DNA of 64,000 nt from DATFVJ01 sp963851085. Its GTDB lineage: Bacteria > Actinomycetota > Actinomycetes > Streptosporangiales > Streptosporangiaceae. Below the pieces are notes generated by a model, which saw only the letters and a list, made by a program, of their open reading frames with translations, searched no databases and was not told the origin of the DNA. Below are positions 1 through 8,673 of this stretch, one piece after another. Positions within the stretch are counted from its first letter, which is position 1. The number at the start of each line of letters is the position of its first letter. The DNA lies in the NCBI GenBank assembly GCA_963851085.1, contig CAWKNX010000008.1, positions 1 to 64,000 of the forward strand, given 5' to 3'. A program made the translations under genes and the position numbers.

Positions 1-359
1 GGGACATCGTGCAGACCTTCGGCGAGCTGCGGACTCCCGGCGCCGAGTCCGAGGACGAACCGCCCGCCCGACACATCGGCCAGGCTGGTCGCGAGCATCG
101 CGAGGCTTGCGGCGCTGCGGCCCCAGACATTGATCACCCCGGACCCGATGCGGATACGGCTGGTTCTCAGGGCGATCTCGGTCAACAGCACGGAAACGTC
201 GTGTCCCCACCCCTCGGCCACGAACAGCGCCGTATAGCCGAGCTCCTCGGCCCGGGTGGCCACCCGCAGCACCACGTCCCGCCTGGTCTCCAACGGCGTG
301 ATCCCGACGGCCAGCGGTCGCAAGGCAGGCTCGGTCGCCGGTGCGGCGTCGATTGGCAT
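1..359 (-). CDS. LLM-class (luciferase-like) flavin/F420-dependent oxidoreductase, N-terminal part
   Basis: This gene is cut by the left edge; 119 N-terminal codons are present. The frame runs without a stop from an ATG at 357-359 (complement) and has a GGAGGAGG ribosome site just upstream of it. The translation reads as the first part of a luciferase-like TIM barrel. Visible marks are LAVGITPLETRRDVVLRVA, then EELGYTALFVAEGW, and RIRIGSGVINVWGRS followed by GGRFVLGLGAG, the usual first four strands of the family. Members are soluble FMN- or F420-dependent monooxygenases or dehydrogenases; the substrate cannot be told. It is divergent from the AfsR-like regulator, with 96 bp between the starts, so that regulator may control it. 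The family call is firm. Confidence 0.85.
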   Translation of the reverse strand, partial: MPIDAAPATEPALRPLAVGITPLETRRDVVLRVATRAEELGYTALFVAEGWGHDVSVLLTEIALRTSRIRIGSGVINVWGRSAASLAMLATSLADVSGGRFVLGLGAGSPQLAEGLHDV

Positions 360-455
360 CTGTGCCACCTCCTCCAGGTCGTTTTAGTCTTACGGGACCG
401 GTTGCGATCGGATTGCATTCGGAGACGAAGCGGATCATCCAGAGCGAGAGGTGCC

Positions 456-3329
456 GTGAAGTTCCGCATCCTCGGACCGCTAGAGGTCACCGTGGACGAC
501 GTGCCGGTGCCCGTCGGCGGCCCGAAGCCGCGGGCGTTGCTCGCCACGCTGCTCCTCCAGCCAGGTGTGGTGGTCTCGACCGATCGTCTGGTGGGCGTCA
601 TGTGGGGCGACGATCCGCCGAGCGCCGCACTCGGCGCATTACGGGCCTACGTTTCGCGGCTACGGGCGTTGCTGCCGCCGCTAGAGGACAGGGAACGACT
701 GAGTTACCGCGCACCTGGGTACGCACTCGCCGTGGCCGACGGCGAGCTCGATGCCACGGAGTTCGCGAGCCTCGTCGCCGAGGCCCGCCGGCATGCGGCC
801 GCGGCCGGACACGGGCGCGCACTGGACCTGCTCAACGCCGCGCTTGCGCTGTGGCGCGGCGACGTCCTCGCCGAGTTCGACGCCGTCGAGATCGATGCCG
901 ATGCCGACATTGCGCGGCTGACGAGCCTTCGGATGGTCGCCATGGAGGAGCGCGCCGAGGCGTTGCTCCAACTCGGCCGTAGCCGCGAGGCCGTCCCCGA
1001 GCTGGAGGCGCTCGTGCAACGCTTCCCCGAGCGGGAGCGCCTGGCCGTCTTGTTGATGCGCGCGCTGTACGGCTCCGGTCGGCAGAGCGATGCTCTGGCC
1101 GTGTACCAGGAGCTGCGCCGCGTGCTCGTCGGGGAGCTCGGCGTCGAGCCGTCGGAACCGACCCGGATGGTGCACCGTCAGCTGCTGGAGCACGACCCCG
1201 CGCTCACCCCGGCCGGGCCCCGGCCGCTGACGAACCTGCCGCGGCGCGGCACCAGCTTCGTGGGCCGCGACGAGGAGGTGTCCCGGGTCCTCGCCGCGTT
1301 GAGCGAGTCCCCGTTGGTGACGCTGACCGGTGTCGGTGGCGTCGGAAAGTCCCGGTTGGCGCTTGAGGTTGCGGGCCTGGACCAGCCCCGGTTCCCGGAC
1401 GGGGTGTGGCTGTGCGAGCTTGCCGCGCTCGCCGACGGTGGTCCGGTGGGCCACGTCGTGACCGCGGCGCTCCGCGTGCAGCAACGGCACGGTCTGACGA
1501 TCGAGGAGACACTGATCGAGTACCTGAGGGCCCGCACGCTGCTGATCGTGCTGGACAACTGCGAGCACGTGCTCGACGAGGCGTCCCGGCTGGTCGATCG
1601 GGTGGTGTCGAACTGTCATCACATCGTCGTCCTGGCCACCAGCCGTGCGGCACTCGGCGTCGCGGGCGAGCAAGTGTGGCCGGTGGCGCCGCTGTCGGTG
1701 GCGGCCGCGACCACCCTGTTTGTGCAGCGCGCGCGGGCGACCCAGCCGGACTTTGATCCCGACCCCGAGACCGAGGCCTCCGTCGCCGAGATCTGCCGTC
1801 GGCTCGACGGCCTGCCGCTGGCGATCGAGCTGGCTGCCGCCCGAATGCGGGTGATGAACGCCGCAGAGGCGGTCCACCGGCTCGACGACGCGCGCCTGCT
1901 TGTCGGCGGGGCACGCACCGCGCAGCCGCGCCACCGAAGCCTCGCCGGGGCCATCGACTGGTCCTACCGGCTGCTGTCGGAAGACCAGCAGCGGCTGTTC
2001 GCGCGGTTGTCGGTGTTCGCGGGCGGCGCCGACCTCACCGCGGTTCACGCGGTGTGCGCCGAACCGGGCGCGACCGAGGGCGACACCCTCGACCTGCTCA
2101 CCGCGCTCGTCGACCGGTCGATGGCGTTCGCGGCGGCCGGTCCGGGCGGCACCCGCTACCGCGTCCTGGAGACCTTGCGTGCCTACGGGCGGGAGCGGCT
2201 GCCCGCGGGCGGATCGTTGCCCCGGCGCCATGCCGAGCATTTCGTCGCGTTGGCCGAGCAGGCCGCGCGGGGTGTGCAAGGCCCCGATGAGCGGATGTGG
2301 GTCGAGCGAACCCTGCCTGACTCCGACAACCTGCGGGTCGCGTTCCAGCGGGCGATCGCCGACCGGGACGCCGACCTCGCCATGCGGCTGGTCACTTCCC
2401 TGCCCGAGGTGTCGCAGCTCCGGGTCGGGTACGAGGCGGCCGGATGGGCCGAGCAAGCCCTCGACCTGGCACCCGCCGACCACCCGCTGTTCGTCGCCGG
2501 AATCGGCGCCGCGGCCCGTGGGGCGTGGAACCTCGGCGACTTCGGGCGTGCCCTGCGCCTGGCGACACGCGCGGGTAGCCTCGTACCCGGACGCGGAACG
2601 GCCAGAACCGGCTATCCGGCTGACGTCGCGGCGGACGTCGCCATGTACGAGGGCGACGTCGACACTGCCCTTCGTCACTACGAGCGGGAGGTCGCCGCCG
2701 CGCGGCGGGGCGACGACCCCATCCGGCTGGTCTGGACCCTGTACTACGTCGCGATCTGCCACGCGGTCCGCCGCACCCCCGAGCTCGGGCTTCCCGCCGC
2801 CGAGGAGTCGCTGCGCGTCGCGGAGTCGACCGCCAACCCCACGGCGGAGTCATCGGCCCGCTACGCACTCGGCCTCGTGCTGAAGAAGACCGACCCGCCG
2901 CGCGCTCTCGCGCTGCTCGACGAGGCCGCGAGCCTCGCGGGGTCAGTGCACAACTTCTGGTGGGAAGGCATCGCGCTGATGGAGGCCGCGGCGACGCGCG
3001 CTGTCCACGGCGACCCCGTCGTCGCGGCCACGGCGTTCGTCGACGTCCTCGATCATTGGGACCGGGTCGGGGACTGGACGCAGCAGTGGCTGAACCTGCG
3101 TTACATCGTCCGCCTGCTCGTGCGGCTCGGCGCCGATGAGGACGCCGTGGTGCTGCATCACTGCCTGCTCACGACAGGCAAGCCGTCGCCGCTCGAAGCC
3201 GACCGCGCGGCTAGGTTGCTCGACGGCCCGGGCGGGAGACGGTTCGCCGCCGCAGCCGTCCGCGGCTCGAGCCTTTCCGCCACCGAGGCCGTCGCGCTCG
3301 CGCGGTCCCGCCTGAGCTCCTTCCGCTGA
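456..3329 (+). CDS. AfsR/SARP-family transcriptional regulator (BTAD and NB-ARC ATPase)
   Basis: The protein is 957 residues from the GTG at 456. That start is chosen because it begins the canonical VKFRILGPLEV of a SARP winged-helix domain; the frame stays open further upstream, but that DNA codes for the divergent oxidoreductase on the other strand. Domain order: OmpR-type DNA-binding domain (about 1-95), bacterial transcriptional activator domain (about 100-245, ending ELGVEPSEPT), NB-ARC/AAA ATPase with Walker A GVGGVGKS (about 290-300) and Walker B LLIVLDNCEHV (about 360-370), then a helical TPR-like C-terminus. Such proteins activate secondary-metabolite promoters by binding 11-bp spaced heptamer repeats next to the -10 box. 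The lanthipeptide operon at 35.7 kb carries exactly such repeats, but a link across 32 kb is inference. AfsR itself is about 990 residues. Confidence 0.9.
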   Translation: MKFRILGPLEVTVDDVPVPVGGPKPRALLATLLLQPGVVVSTDRLVGVMWGDDPPSAALGALRAYVSRLRALLPPLEDRERLSYRAPGYALAVADGELDATEFASLVAEARRHAAAAGHGRALDLLNAALALWRGDVLAEFDAVEIDADADIARLTSLRMVAMEERAEALLQLGRSREAVPELEALVQRFPERERLAVLLMRALYGSGRQSDALAVYQELRRVLVGELGVEPSEPTRMVHRQLLEHDPALTPAGPRPLTNLPRRGTSFVGRDEEVSRVLAALSESPLVTLTGVGGVGKSRLALEVAGLDQPRFPDGVWLCELAALADGGPVGHVVTAALRVQQRHGLTIEETLIEYLRARTLLIVLDNCEHVLDEASRLVDRVVSNCHHIVVLATSRAALGVAGEQVWPVAPLSVAAATTLFVQRARATQPDFDPDPETEASVAEICRRLDGLPLAIELAAARMRVMNAAEAVHRLDDARLLVGGARTAQPRHRSLAGAIDWSYRLLSEDQQRLFARLSVFAGGADLTAVHAVCAEPGATEGDTLDLLTALVDRSMAFAAAGPGGTRYRVLETLRAYGRERLPAGGSLPRRHAEHFVALAEQAARGVQGPDERMWVERTLPDSDNLRVAFQRAIADRDADLAMRLVTSLPEVSQLRVGYEAAGWAEQALDLAPADHPLFVAGIGAAARGAWNLGDFGRALRLATRAGSLVPGRGTARTGYPADVAADVAMYEGDVDTALRHYEREVAAARRGDDPIRLVWTLYYVAICHAVRRTPELGLPAAEESLRVAESTANPTAESSARYALGLVLKKTDPPRALALLDEAASLAGSVHNFWWEGIALMEAAATRAVHGDPVVAATAFVDVLDHWDRVGDWTQQWLNLRYIVRLLVRLGADEDAVVLHHCLLTTGKPSPLEADRAARLLDGPGGRRFAAAAVRGSSLSATEAVALARSRLSSFR

Positions 3330-3536
3330 TCGCGGCCGCGCTGCAGCGCAGGTGCAATCGAACTGCAAGGCGCTCCCGCCACCTTTGGTCCCGTACCCGG
3401 CCATGACCACAGCGCCCGTCTGGCGATCCGTCCGGCCGGGGCACCCGTGCCATCGCGATGCCCGGTGGCCATCTGTCCTCAGGCTGGGCCGGGCGGCAAC
3501 GTCCGCGAGCAGAACAACCTCATAGGAATGATCCCG

Positions 3537-5318
3537 ATGATCCCGTACCACATCCATGCCGACCTGGCGGCCGAGCGGCGCAAGACCCTTCTAACGGAGG
3601 CGGAGGCCTTCCGCCTGGCTGAGCAGGCTCGATCCCATCGGCAGCCGACCGCAACCTCCGCTCTGCGCAAGTACCCGGCCGCGATGTGGCGCCGCGGGAT
3701 GTCTCGCCGCGGTCAGGCTGGAACCCGAGCCGGGGCCGTGCTGCTCCGTGCCATGCGCCGACCCGTTCGGGACACGGCGGGCGGGCAGGCTGAACACGCG
3801 GAAACTGGCCGGGGGCGGTGGGCAGTGCTGGCGGTGGTGTCGGCGGCTCAGTTCCTCACCATCCTGGACCTGTGGGTGGTCAACATCGCGCTCCCGGCGC
3901 TGCAGCACGACTTTGCCCCCACGACACTGTCGGACGTCTCGTGGATCCTCGATGTGTACGCCATCGTGCTCGCCGCGCTGCTGCTGCCGGCCGGGCGGGC
4001 CGCCGACAGCATCGGGCGCCGGGAGTGCTTCCTGGCCGGGCTCGTGGTGTTCGGCATCGCGTCGCTGGGATGCGCGGTGGCCCCGGAACTGCCGGCGCTG
4101 ATCGCCTGCCGGGCGCTGCAGGCGGCAGGGGCCGCCGTGCTCATACCAACCTCACTCGGGCTTGCGCTGTCGGTGTTCCCGCCACATCAGCGAGGCACCG
4201 CGGTCGGGGTATGGGCCGGAGTCGGCGCGGTAGCCGCCGGCAGCGGCCCGGTACTGGGCGGGCTGCTGGTCGAGTCGAGCTGGCGCTGGATCTTCCTCAT
4301 CAACGTGCCCATCGTCCTCGTCACCCTGGCGGCGGGCGTGGCGATCCTGCCGCGGCGCGCCCACGTGGGCGACGGCACGCGTGACGACCAGCGCGACGGT
4401 CAGCGTCCCGGCTGGCGCATCGACGGCGTGGGAACGTTCCTGGTGCTGGCCGCAGTGGCACTCGTGTGCACGGCGCTGACCGAGGCACCGGGATGGCCGC
4501 CCTCGCGCACCTGGCCGGTGCTGGCCGCCGGGCTGGGCCTGGCGGCCGCGTTCGTGGCCCACATCCGCCGTCACCCCGACCCGCTGCTCGCGCCCCGGCT
4601 CTTTTCCGCCCGCACGTTCAATGCTGGTGCTGCCGGGCTGATCACCTACTACACGGGCTTTGCGGCCATGCTCTTGGGCACAACGCTGCTGCTGACGGTG
4701 GCGTGGCACTTCTCGGTTCTGCAGGCCGCCGTCAGCATCGCGCCCGGCCCCATCACGGCCGGGATCGTTTCACCCTTTTCGGGTCGGCTGTCGGCCCGCT
4801 TCGGGACACGCGCCACTGTCGTAGCGGGTGCAGTGCTGTTCGCGGCGGCCGCGGCCTGGCCCCTCGCTGCCGCCGGAGACAGCCCTGCCTACGCGGCGGT
4901 GATCCTGCCCAGCATGCTGCTGTGGGGCATAGCCAACGCGCTCATCCAGCCTTCGCTGTTCGCCACTGCGGACGCCGTGCCGCGCGCAGAGCTCGCGTCG
5001 GGGTCAGCAGCGCTGGCCATGGCACGGCAGCTCGGATCGGCCCTGGGAGTGGCGATCCTCGTGGCCGTGCTCGGTGCCCACCCGGCAAGGGGCCTGGCCG
5101 GGTTCGACCGTGCCTGGATTGTTGTCCTGATCACCGCGGCCATGACTGCCTTCGCCGGACTCGCTGCCGGCCGGCGGCTGATCCGTGTCCCCGAGGTGGC
5201 GGCCCGAGCTGAGACAGCCGGTGACGCTATGTTCAAGTCGCCAGCTGATCCAGTGCCGTATGGGTCCGCTGCCCGGATACGGGAACGGGAGTGCCAGGCG
5301 TCTGGGCGAAAGGGCTGA
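3537..5318 (+). CDS. MFS drug exporter, DHA2 (14-TM) family, with an unusual N-terminal extension
   Basis: This is an integral membrane proton antiporter, probably a drug exporter. Motif A-like GRAADSIGRR, motif C-like GSGPVLGGLL and the opening LAVVSAAQFLTILDLWVVNIALP are typical of the EmrB/QacA group, with about 14 hydrophobic segments from residue 90 to 570. The start is uncertain. ATG 3537 has AGGA nine bases upstream and begins MIPYHIHADLAAERRKTLL, which looks like the small helical orphan proteins common in actinomycetes rather than an MFS N-terminus. An alternative start for a normal-length transporter is ATG 3753. The in-frame join could be a real fusion or the loss of a stop codon. 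The substrate is unknown. Confidence 0.8.
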   Translation: MIPYHIHADLAAERRKTLLTEAEAFRLAEQARSHRQPTATSALRKYPAAMWRRGMSRRGQAGTRAGAVLLRAMRRPVRDTAGGQAEHAETGRGRWAVLAVVSAAQFLTILDLWVVNIALPALQHDFAPTTLSDVSWILDVYAIVLAALLLPAGRAADSIGRRECFLAGLVVFGIASLGCAVAPELPALIACRALQAAGAAVLIPTSLGLALSVFPPHQRGTAVGVWAGVGAVAAGSGPVLGGLLVESSWRWIFLINVPIVLVTLAAGVAILPRRAHVGDGTRDDQRDGQRPGWRIDGVGTFLVLAAVALVCTALTEAPGWPPSRTWPVLAAGLGLAAAFVAHIRRHPDPLLAPRLFSARTFNAGAAGLITYYTGFAAMLLGTTLLLTVAWHFSVLQAAVSIAPGPITAGIVSPFSGRLSARFGTRATVVAGAVLFAAAAAWPLAAAGDSPAYAAVILPSMLLWGIANALIQPSLFATADAVPRAELASGSAALAMARQLGSALGVAILVAVLGAHPARGLAGFDRAWIVVLITAAMTAFAGLAAGRRLIRVPEVAARAETAGDAMFKSPADPVPYGSAARIRERECQASGRKG

Positions 5319-5433
5319 CTTGGAGCTCCTCGATCATCCAGCGCATTGTCCGGCATCCTGGCCGCCCGGCTTCCGGCAGTTCTCCGTTGGCTCGCCGCGG
5401 GCGGGGATGCTGCCACGCGAGGACGGAGACGTT

Positions 5434-5904
5434 ATGGCTGCCAGTGGGATCGGCCATCGCCTCAGCATCCAGGCACGGCTGTATCCGAGCCTGCCCTGCT
5501 TCGGCTGCGGGCCAAGCAACCTGAAGGGACTGCAGCTCCGCAGCTACCCTGGCGATGGGGTTGTGACAGCGGCATTCATGCCGTGGCCCGAGCATGACAA
5601 CGGCTTCGGATATCTGAACGGAGGCATAATCTCCACCGTTCTGGACTGCCACAGCGCGGCGGCTGTGATGCTTGAGGCCGAACGCCACGGCTGGGCACCG
5701 CGGCCAGGTGCAGAATTGCCCTACGTCACCGCTGGCCTGGATGTCCGATACCTGCGGCCGAGCCCGCTGCGCGACTGGACAGAGCTTCGGGCGATTGTTG
5801 TCTCCGCCGACGAGGCGGAGATGACGGCGGAGGTTGAGCTCGTGTGGGAGGGCAAGCTCCGGGCCACAGCGACGGCACACTGGAAACGCTGGTGCCCGCG
5901 CTGA
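5434..5904 (+). CDS. PaaI-type hotdog-fold thioesterase
   Basis: The protein has 156 residues from ATG 5434, which has GGAG six bases upstream; the upstream in-frame sequence overlaps the MFS gene and is rejected. The N-terminus has the motif PCFGCGPSN seen in PaaI/4HBT thioesterases. The hotdog helix follows as HDNGFGYLNGGIISTVLDCHSAAAV, where the conserved N/H-G-G and acidic residue of the acyl-CoA thioesterase site are in place. Such enzymes hydrolyse acyl-CoA thioesters in the cytoplasm; the acyl group cannot be predicted. The gene sits alone between the MFS and ABC exporter genes in the same direction. Confidence 0.8.
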   Translation: MAASGIGHRLSIQARLYPSLPCFGCGPSNLKGLQLRSYPGDGVVTAAFMPWPEHDNGFGYLNGGIISTVLDCHSAAAVMLEAERHGWAPRPGAELPYVTAGLDVRYLRPSPLRDWTELRAIVVSADEAEMTAEVELVWEGKLRATATAHWKRWCPR

Positions 5905-5967
5905 AACCATCCGCAGCGGTCTGCTGCTCCAACGGCCGGGACGCTGCCGGCGTTACGATGTGTTGCG

Positions 5968-6966
5968 ATGAGCACCGCACGAGTGCCTGCGGGCGCTGTT
6001 GACGTTGCCGGAGGCCAGCGGGCCGCGGTCATCCATACCGAGGACCTGACCAAGGTGTATTCGGGGACGGACTTCGCCGCGGTCGACCGGCTCAACCTCG
6101 AAGTCGAGGCCGGTGAGATCTTCGGCTTGCTGGGACCCAACGGCGCGGGGAAGACGACGACGGCGGGGATGCTGACCACGCGTGTGGTCCCGACGTCTGG
6201 GCGGGCGTTCCTCGGGGGCGTCGACGTCGCGGCGCATCCGGCGCTGGTGAAGCAGCTGAGCGGGATCGTTTCACAGCAGAACACCCTCGACCGCCAGCTC
6301 ACCGTCTGGGAGAACCTTTACTTCCACGGCCGGCTGTTCGGCATCGGGTCGAAGGCGTCCCGGCGGATCGCCGATGAGCTGCTCGAACAGTTCCAGCTGA
6401 CCAGGTGGGCCAAGGCGTCGGTGTACGCGCTGTCCGGCGGGATGGCGCAACGGCTCATGGTGGCGCGGGCGATTTTCCACCGTCCTTCGGTGCTCTTTCT
6501 CGACGAGCCGACAGCAGGGCTCGATCCGCAAAGCCGGCTCGCGTTGTGGGGCCTCCTGGGCGAACTGCATCGCGAAGGCCAGACCATCGTGCTCACGACG
6601 CACTACATGGAGGAGGCCGACCAGCTCTGCGAGCGGGTCGCCATCATGGACCACGGCCGGATCCTCGCCCTGGACACCCCGGCAGCGCTCAAGCAGAGCG
6701 TCGGTGCCGATACCGTCGTCACGGTGAAGACCACCGGCGACACCGGCCAGCTCGCCGAGTTGCTCGCCCGCGACGTGGACGGCGTCACCCGCACCCGCCA
6801 ACTGGACGGTGGACTTCAACTGCACATGCAGGGCGGTGACCGGCTCGTCCCACGCATCGTCTTGTCGGCGGAGCGCGGCGGGTTCGATCTCGTCGACCTG
6901 TCGATCTCCGAACCCAGCCTCGAGACGGTGTTCATCAACCTCACCGGTAAGGAACTGCGGGACTGA
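5968..6966 (+). CDS. ABC transporter ATP-binding subunit, DrrA (drug/antibiotic export) type
   Basis: The 332-residue nucleotide-binding subunit has Walker A LLGPNGAGKTTT (about residues 55-66), signature LSGGMAQRL (about 155), Walker B SVLFLDEPTAGLDP (about 173-187) and the H-loop TTHYMEEAD. The long C-terminal region after residue 235 matches DrrA-type exporters. It is followed with a TGATG overlap by its permease, so the two are co-translated and form an ABC-2 exporter. No convincing Shine-Dalgarno site precedes ATG 5968. The substrate is unknown; the family exports hydrophobic antibiotics. Confidence 0.93.
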   Translation: MSTARVPAGAVDVAGGQRAAVIHTEDLTKVYSGTDFAAVDRLNLEVEAGEIFGLLGPNGAGKTTTAGMLTTRVVPTSGRAFLGGVDVAAHPALVKQLSGIVSQQNTLDRQLTVWENLYFHGRLFGIGSKASRRIADELLEQFQLTRWAKASVYALSGGMAQRLMVARAIFHRPSVLFLDEPTAGLDPQSRLALWGLLGELHREGQTIVLTTHYMEEADQLCERVAIMDHGRILALDTPAALKQSVGADTVVTVKTTGDTGQLAELLARDVDGVTRTRQLDGGLQLHMQGGDRLVPRIVLSAERGGFDLVDLSISEPSLETVFINLTGKELRD

Positions 6967-7847
6967 TGGCCGCGTCGGTGACCTCGCAGGCGCCAGCCCG
7001 GCGGATCGGCGGTGGCCCCACCCGCTCGGTGGCCGCCGCAAGCTGGACCGCGCTGGGCGCGCTCATGCTGCGTGACCTCGTGGTGCTGCGCAAGCACGTT
7101 TGGGAATTCGCGCTGCGCACGGTCATCCAGCCGTTCCTGCTCTGCTTCGTCTTCCTCTTCGTCTTCCCGAAGATCGGGCAGGGCATTGGCGGGCACGGCA
7201 CGGTAGCCGAGTCCGCATTCGCGACCGTTCTGGTGCCCGGGGTGGTCGGGATCTCGGTCATGTTCCAGGGCGTGCAGTCGATCGCCCTGGCCATGGCCCA
7301 AGAGTTCGGCTTCACCCGGGAGATCGAGGACCGGGTGCAGGCGCCCTGCCCCATCTGGCTGGTGGCTATGGCCAAGGTGCTCTCGGGCGCTGCTCAGGGA
7401 GTGCTGTCGGCGATCATCGTGCTGCCGATGGCCTCGGTCGTGCACGCTCCCGGCGTGCACGCCCACCTGTCGCTGCACTGGTGGCTCATCGTGACGTTCG
7501 TACCGCTCGCCTGCATCGCAATGGCCGGTCTCGGGCTCGTCCTGGGCACCAGTTTCGAGCCGCGGAACATCGGTCTGATGTTCGGCTTCATCATCCTGCC
7601 GATCACCTTCCTCGGCGGCACGTACTATGCGTGGACCAGGCTCGCGCCAGTAACGGTCGGCGGGTGGCACTGGCTTCAGACGATCGTGCTGATCAACCCG
7701 CTCATCTACGTGAACGAGGGAATGCGGGCCGCGTTCACCAGGGCACCGCACATGCACCTTTATGTTATCTATCCGGTGATGGTCGCCTTTGGTGCCGCGT
7801 TCCTGGCGATCGGGCTGCGCAACTTCCGTCGGCGCGTGCTCTCCTGA
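6966..7847 (+). CDS. ABC-2 type transporter permease (DrrB-like)
   Basis: This 293-residue membrane protein is the partner of the preceding ATPase; its ATG overlaps the ATPase stop codon (TGATG). About six hydrophobic segments are visible, beginning with VIQPFLLCFVFLFVFPKIG and including a late segment around GLMFGFIILPITFLGGTYYAW, typical of the ABC-2/DrrB family. The cytosolic N-terminal 45 residues are polar. With the ATPase it should form a 2+2 exporter in the plasma membrane. The next gene lies on the other strand, so this is a two-gene operon. Confidence 0.9.
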   Translation: MAASVTSQAPARRIGGGPTRSVAAASWTALGALMLRDLVVLRKHVWEFALRTVIQPFLLCFVFLFVFPKIGQGIGGHGTVAESAFATVLVPGVVGISVMFQGVQSIALAMAQEFGFTREIEDRVQAPCPIWLVAMAKVLSGAAQGVLSAIIVLPMASVVHAPGVHAHLSLHWWLIVTFVPLACIAMAGLGLVLGTSFEPRNIGLMFGFIILPITFLGGTYYAWTRLAPVTVGGWHWLQTIVLINPLIYVNEGMRAAFTRAPHMHLYVIYPVMVAFGAAFLAIGLRNFRRRVLS

Positions 7848-7893
7848 CCCAGCAGACCATCGCTCCCCAGCCCCCGTACCTCATGCTGGCCTA

Positions 7894-8454
7894 CTATTCG
7901 CGGACATGGTCGGTGATGGTGAGCAGGGCAGTCGGCGCGGCGGCGCCAGGATCGGCCAGTCCTGCTGCCCAGGTAGCCGGGAACACCTGAACGAGGCGCC
8001 CGTCCAGAGCCAGGCGCGGCGCGGTGTCGAACAGCTCAAGGTGAATCTCCGCGGCGCGCATCTTGACGAGCGCCTCGGCGGTCTCCGCCAGCGTGTGCCA
8101 GAGCCGGTCAAGCGCCTTGGACACGACCACCTTGACCTCGCCGCGTTCGATCGCAGCTTGCATCCGGCGATACTCCTGGCGGCAATTCTCGGCGCCTGCG
8201 GCGATGTCGTGGTCTACGAACACGCCGGGCGGCCACTGCTCGCCACCCGGGTGCTTCGGGTCAACTGGCGAGCCCGGCAGGTCGCTCATCCGCCAGTCGC
8301 CGCCGCGCTCGCCGACTCGCTTGAGCGCTTTCCTCACCTGCCGGCGGACGCCTTCCAGGGTGTTGCCCGGATCTTGGCTGATGCGCGCATAGATGGCGGC
8401 CGGGTGGGCGGCGGCTTCAGCGCGGGTTTTGGTGTCGATGCTGGTCATAGGCAC
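7894..8454 (-). pseudogene. Serine recombinase (resolvase-like) catalytic-domain fragment
   Basis: The first 140 residues look like a serine recombinase N-terminal domain: IYARISQDPG carries the nucleophile serine in the usual Y-x-R-x-S setting, VFVDHDIAAG fits the D-N-D/S strand, and VVVSKALDRLWH holds the conserved D-R-L. After LELFDTA the expected continuation (a T-P-E-G-R type motif and FAEFERE helix) is missing. The frame instead runs through 35 unrelated residues to a stop. Full integrases of this type are 450-550 residues, so this is a truncated remnant of an integrative element. The start is probably GTG 8454 or the ATG two codons on. It lies directly beside the orphan LanC-like gene. 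Confidence 0.75.
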
Positions 8455-8673
8455 ACTGCTCTCAGATTGCTAGGTAGTAACTCCCAGCATATACAGGCCC
8501 GTGTCCTCGCAAAATACTCGCACCCGTGGAAGGCCTCTTGACCTCCCGCGACGTACATGTTTGCACAGGTCAGCGGACTACGAAAATATATATTGCGAAC
8601 CGATCTGGAAGCCCTGGCCGATTTGTTTCTTTCTGTTAATTTCTCATTAGCACCCCGGGTTTAGTGGCATAGG
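8455..8673. other. Short AT-rich intergenic stretch
   Basis: This 219-bp gap between the recombinase fragment and the LanC-like gene is markedly more AT-rich than its surroundings, with aaaatatatatt near 8583 and a T-rich run near 8625. No recognisable gene is present. It may be the edge of an inserted element or a promoter region. Confidence 0.4.

Noticed and set aside
681..2762. Long open frame on the - strand inside the AfsR-like gene
   Set aside because: It is antisense shadow; the + strand shows HTH, BTAD and NB-ARC motifs throughout.
8444..8557. Short Cys-containing frame (starts MYVAGGQEAF, - strand) beside the orphan LanC-like gene, considered as a precursor
   Set aside because: It overlaps the recombinase start, has no ribosome site and no leader-like acidic helix.
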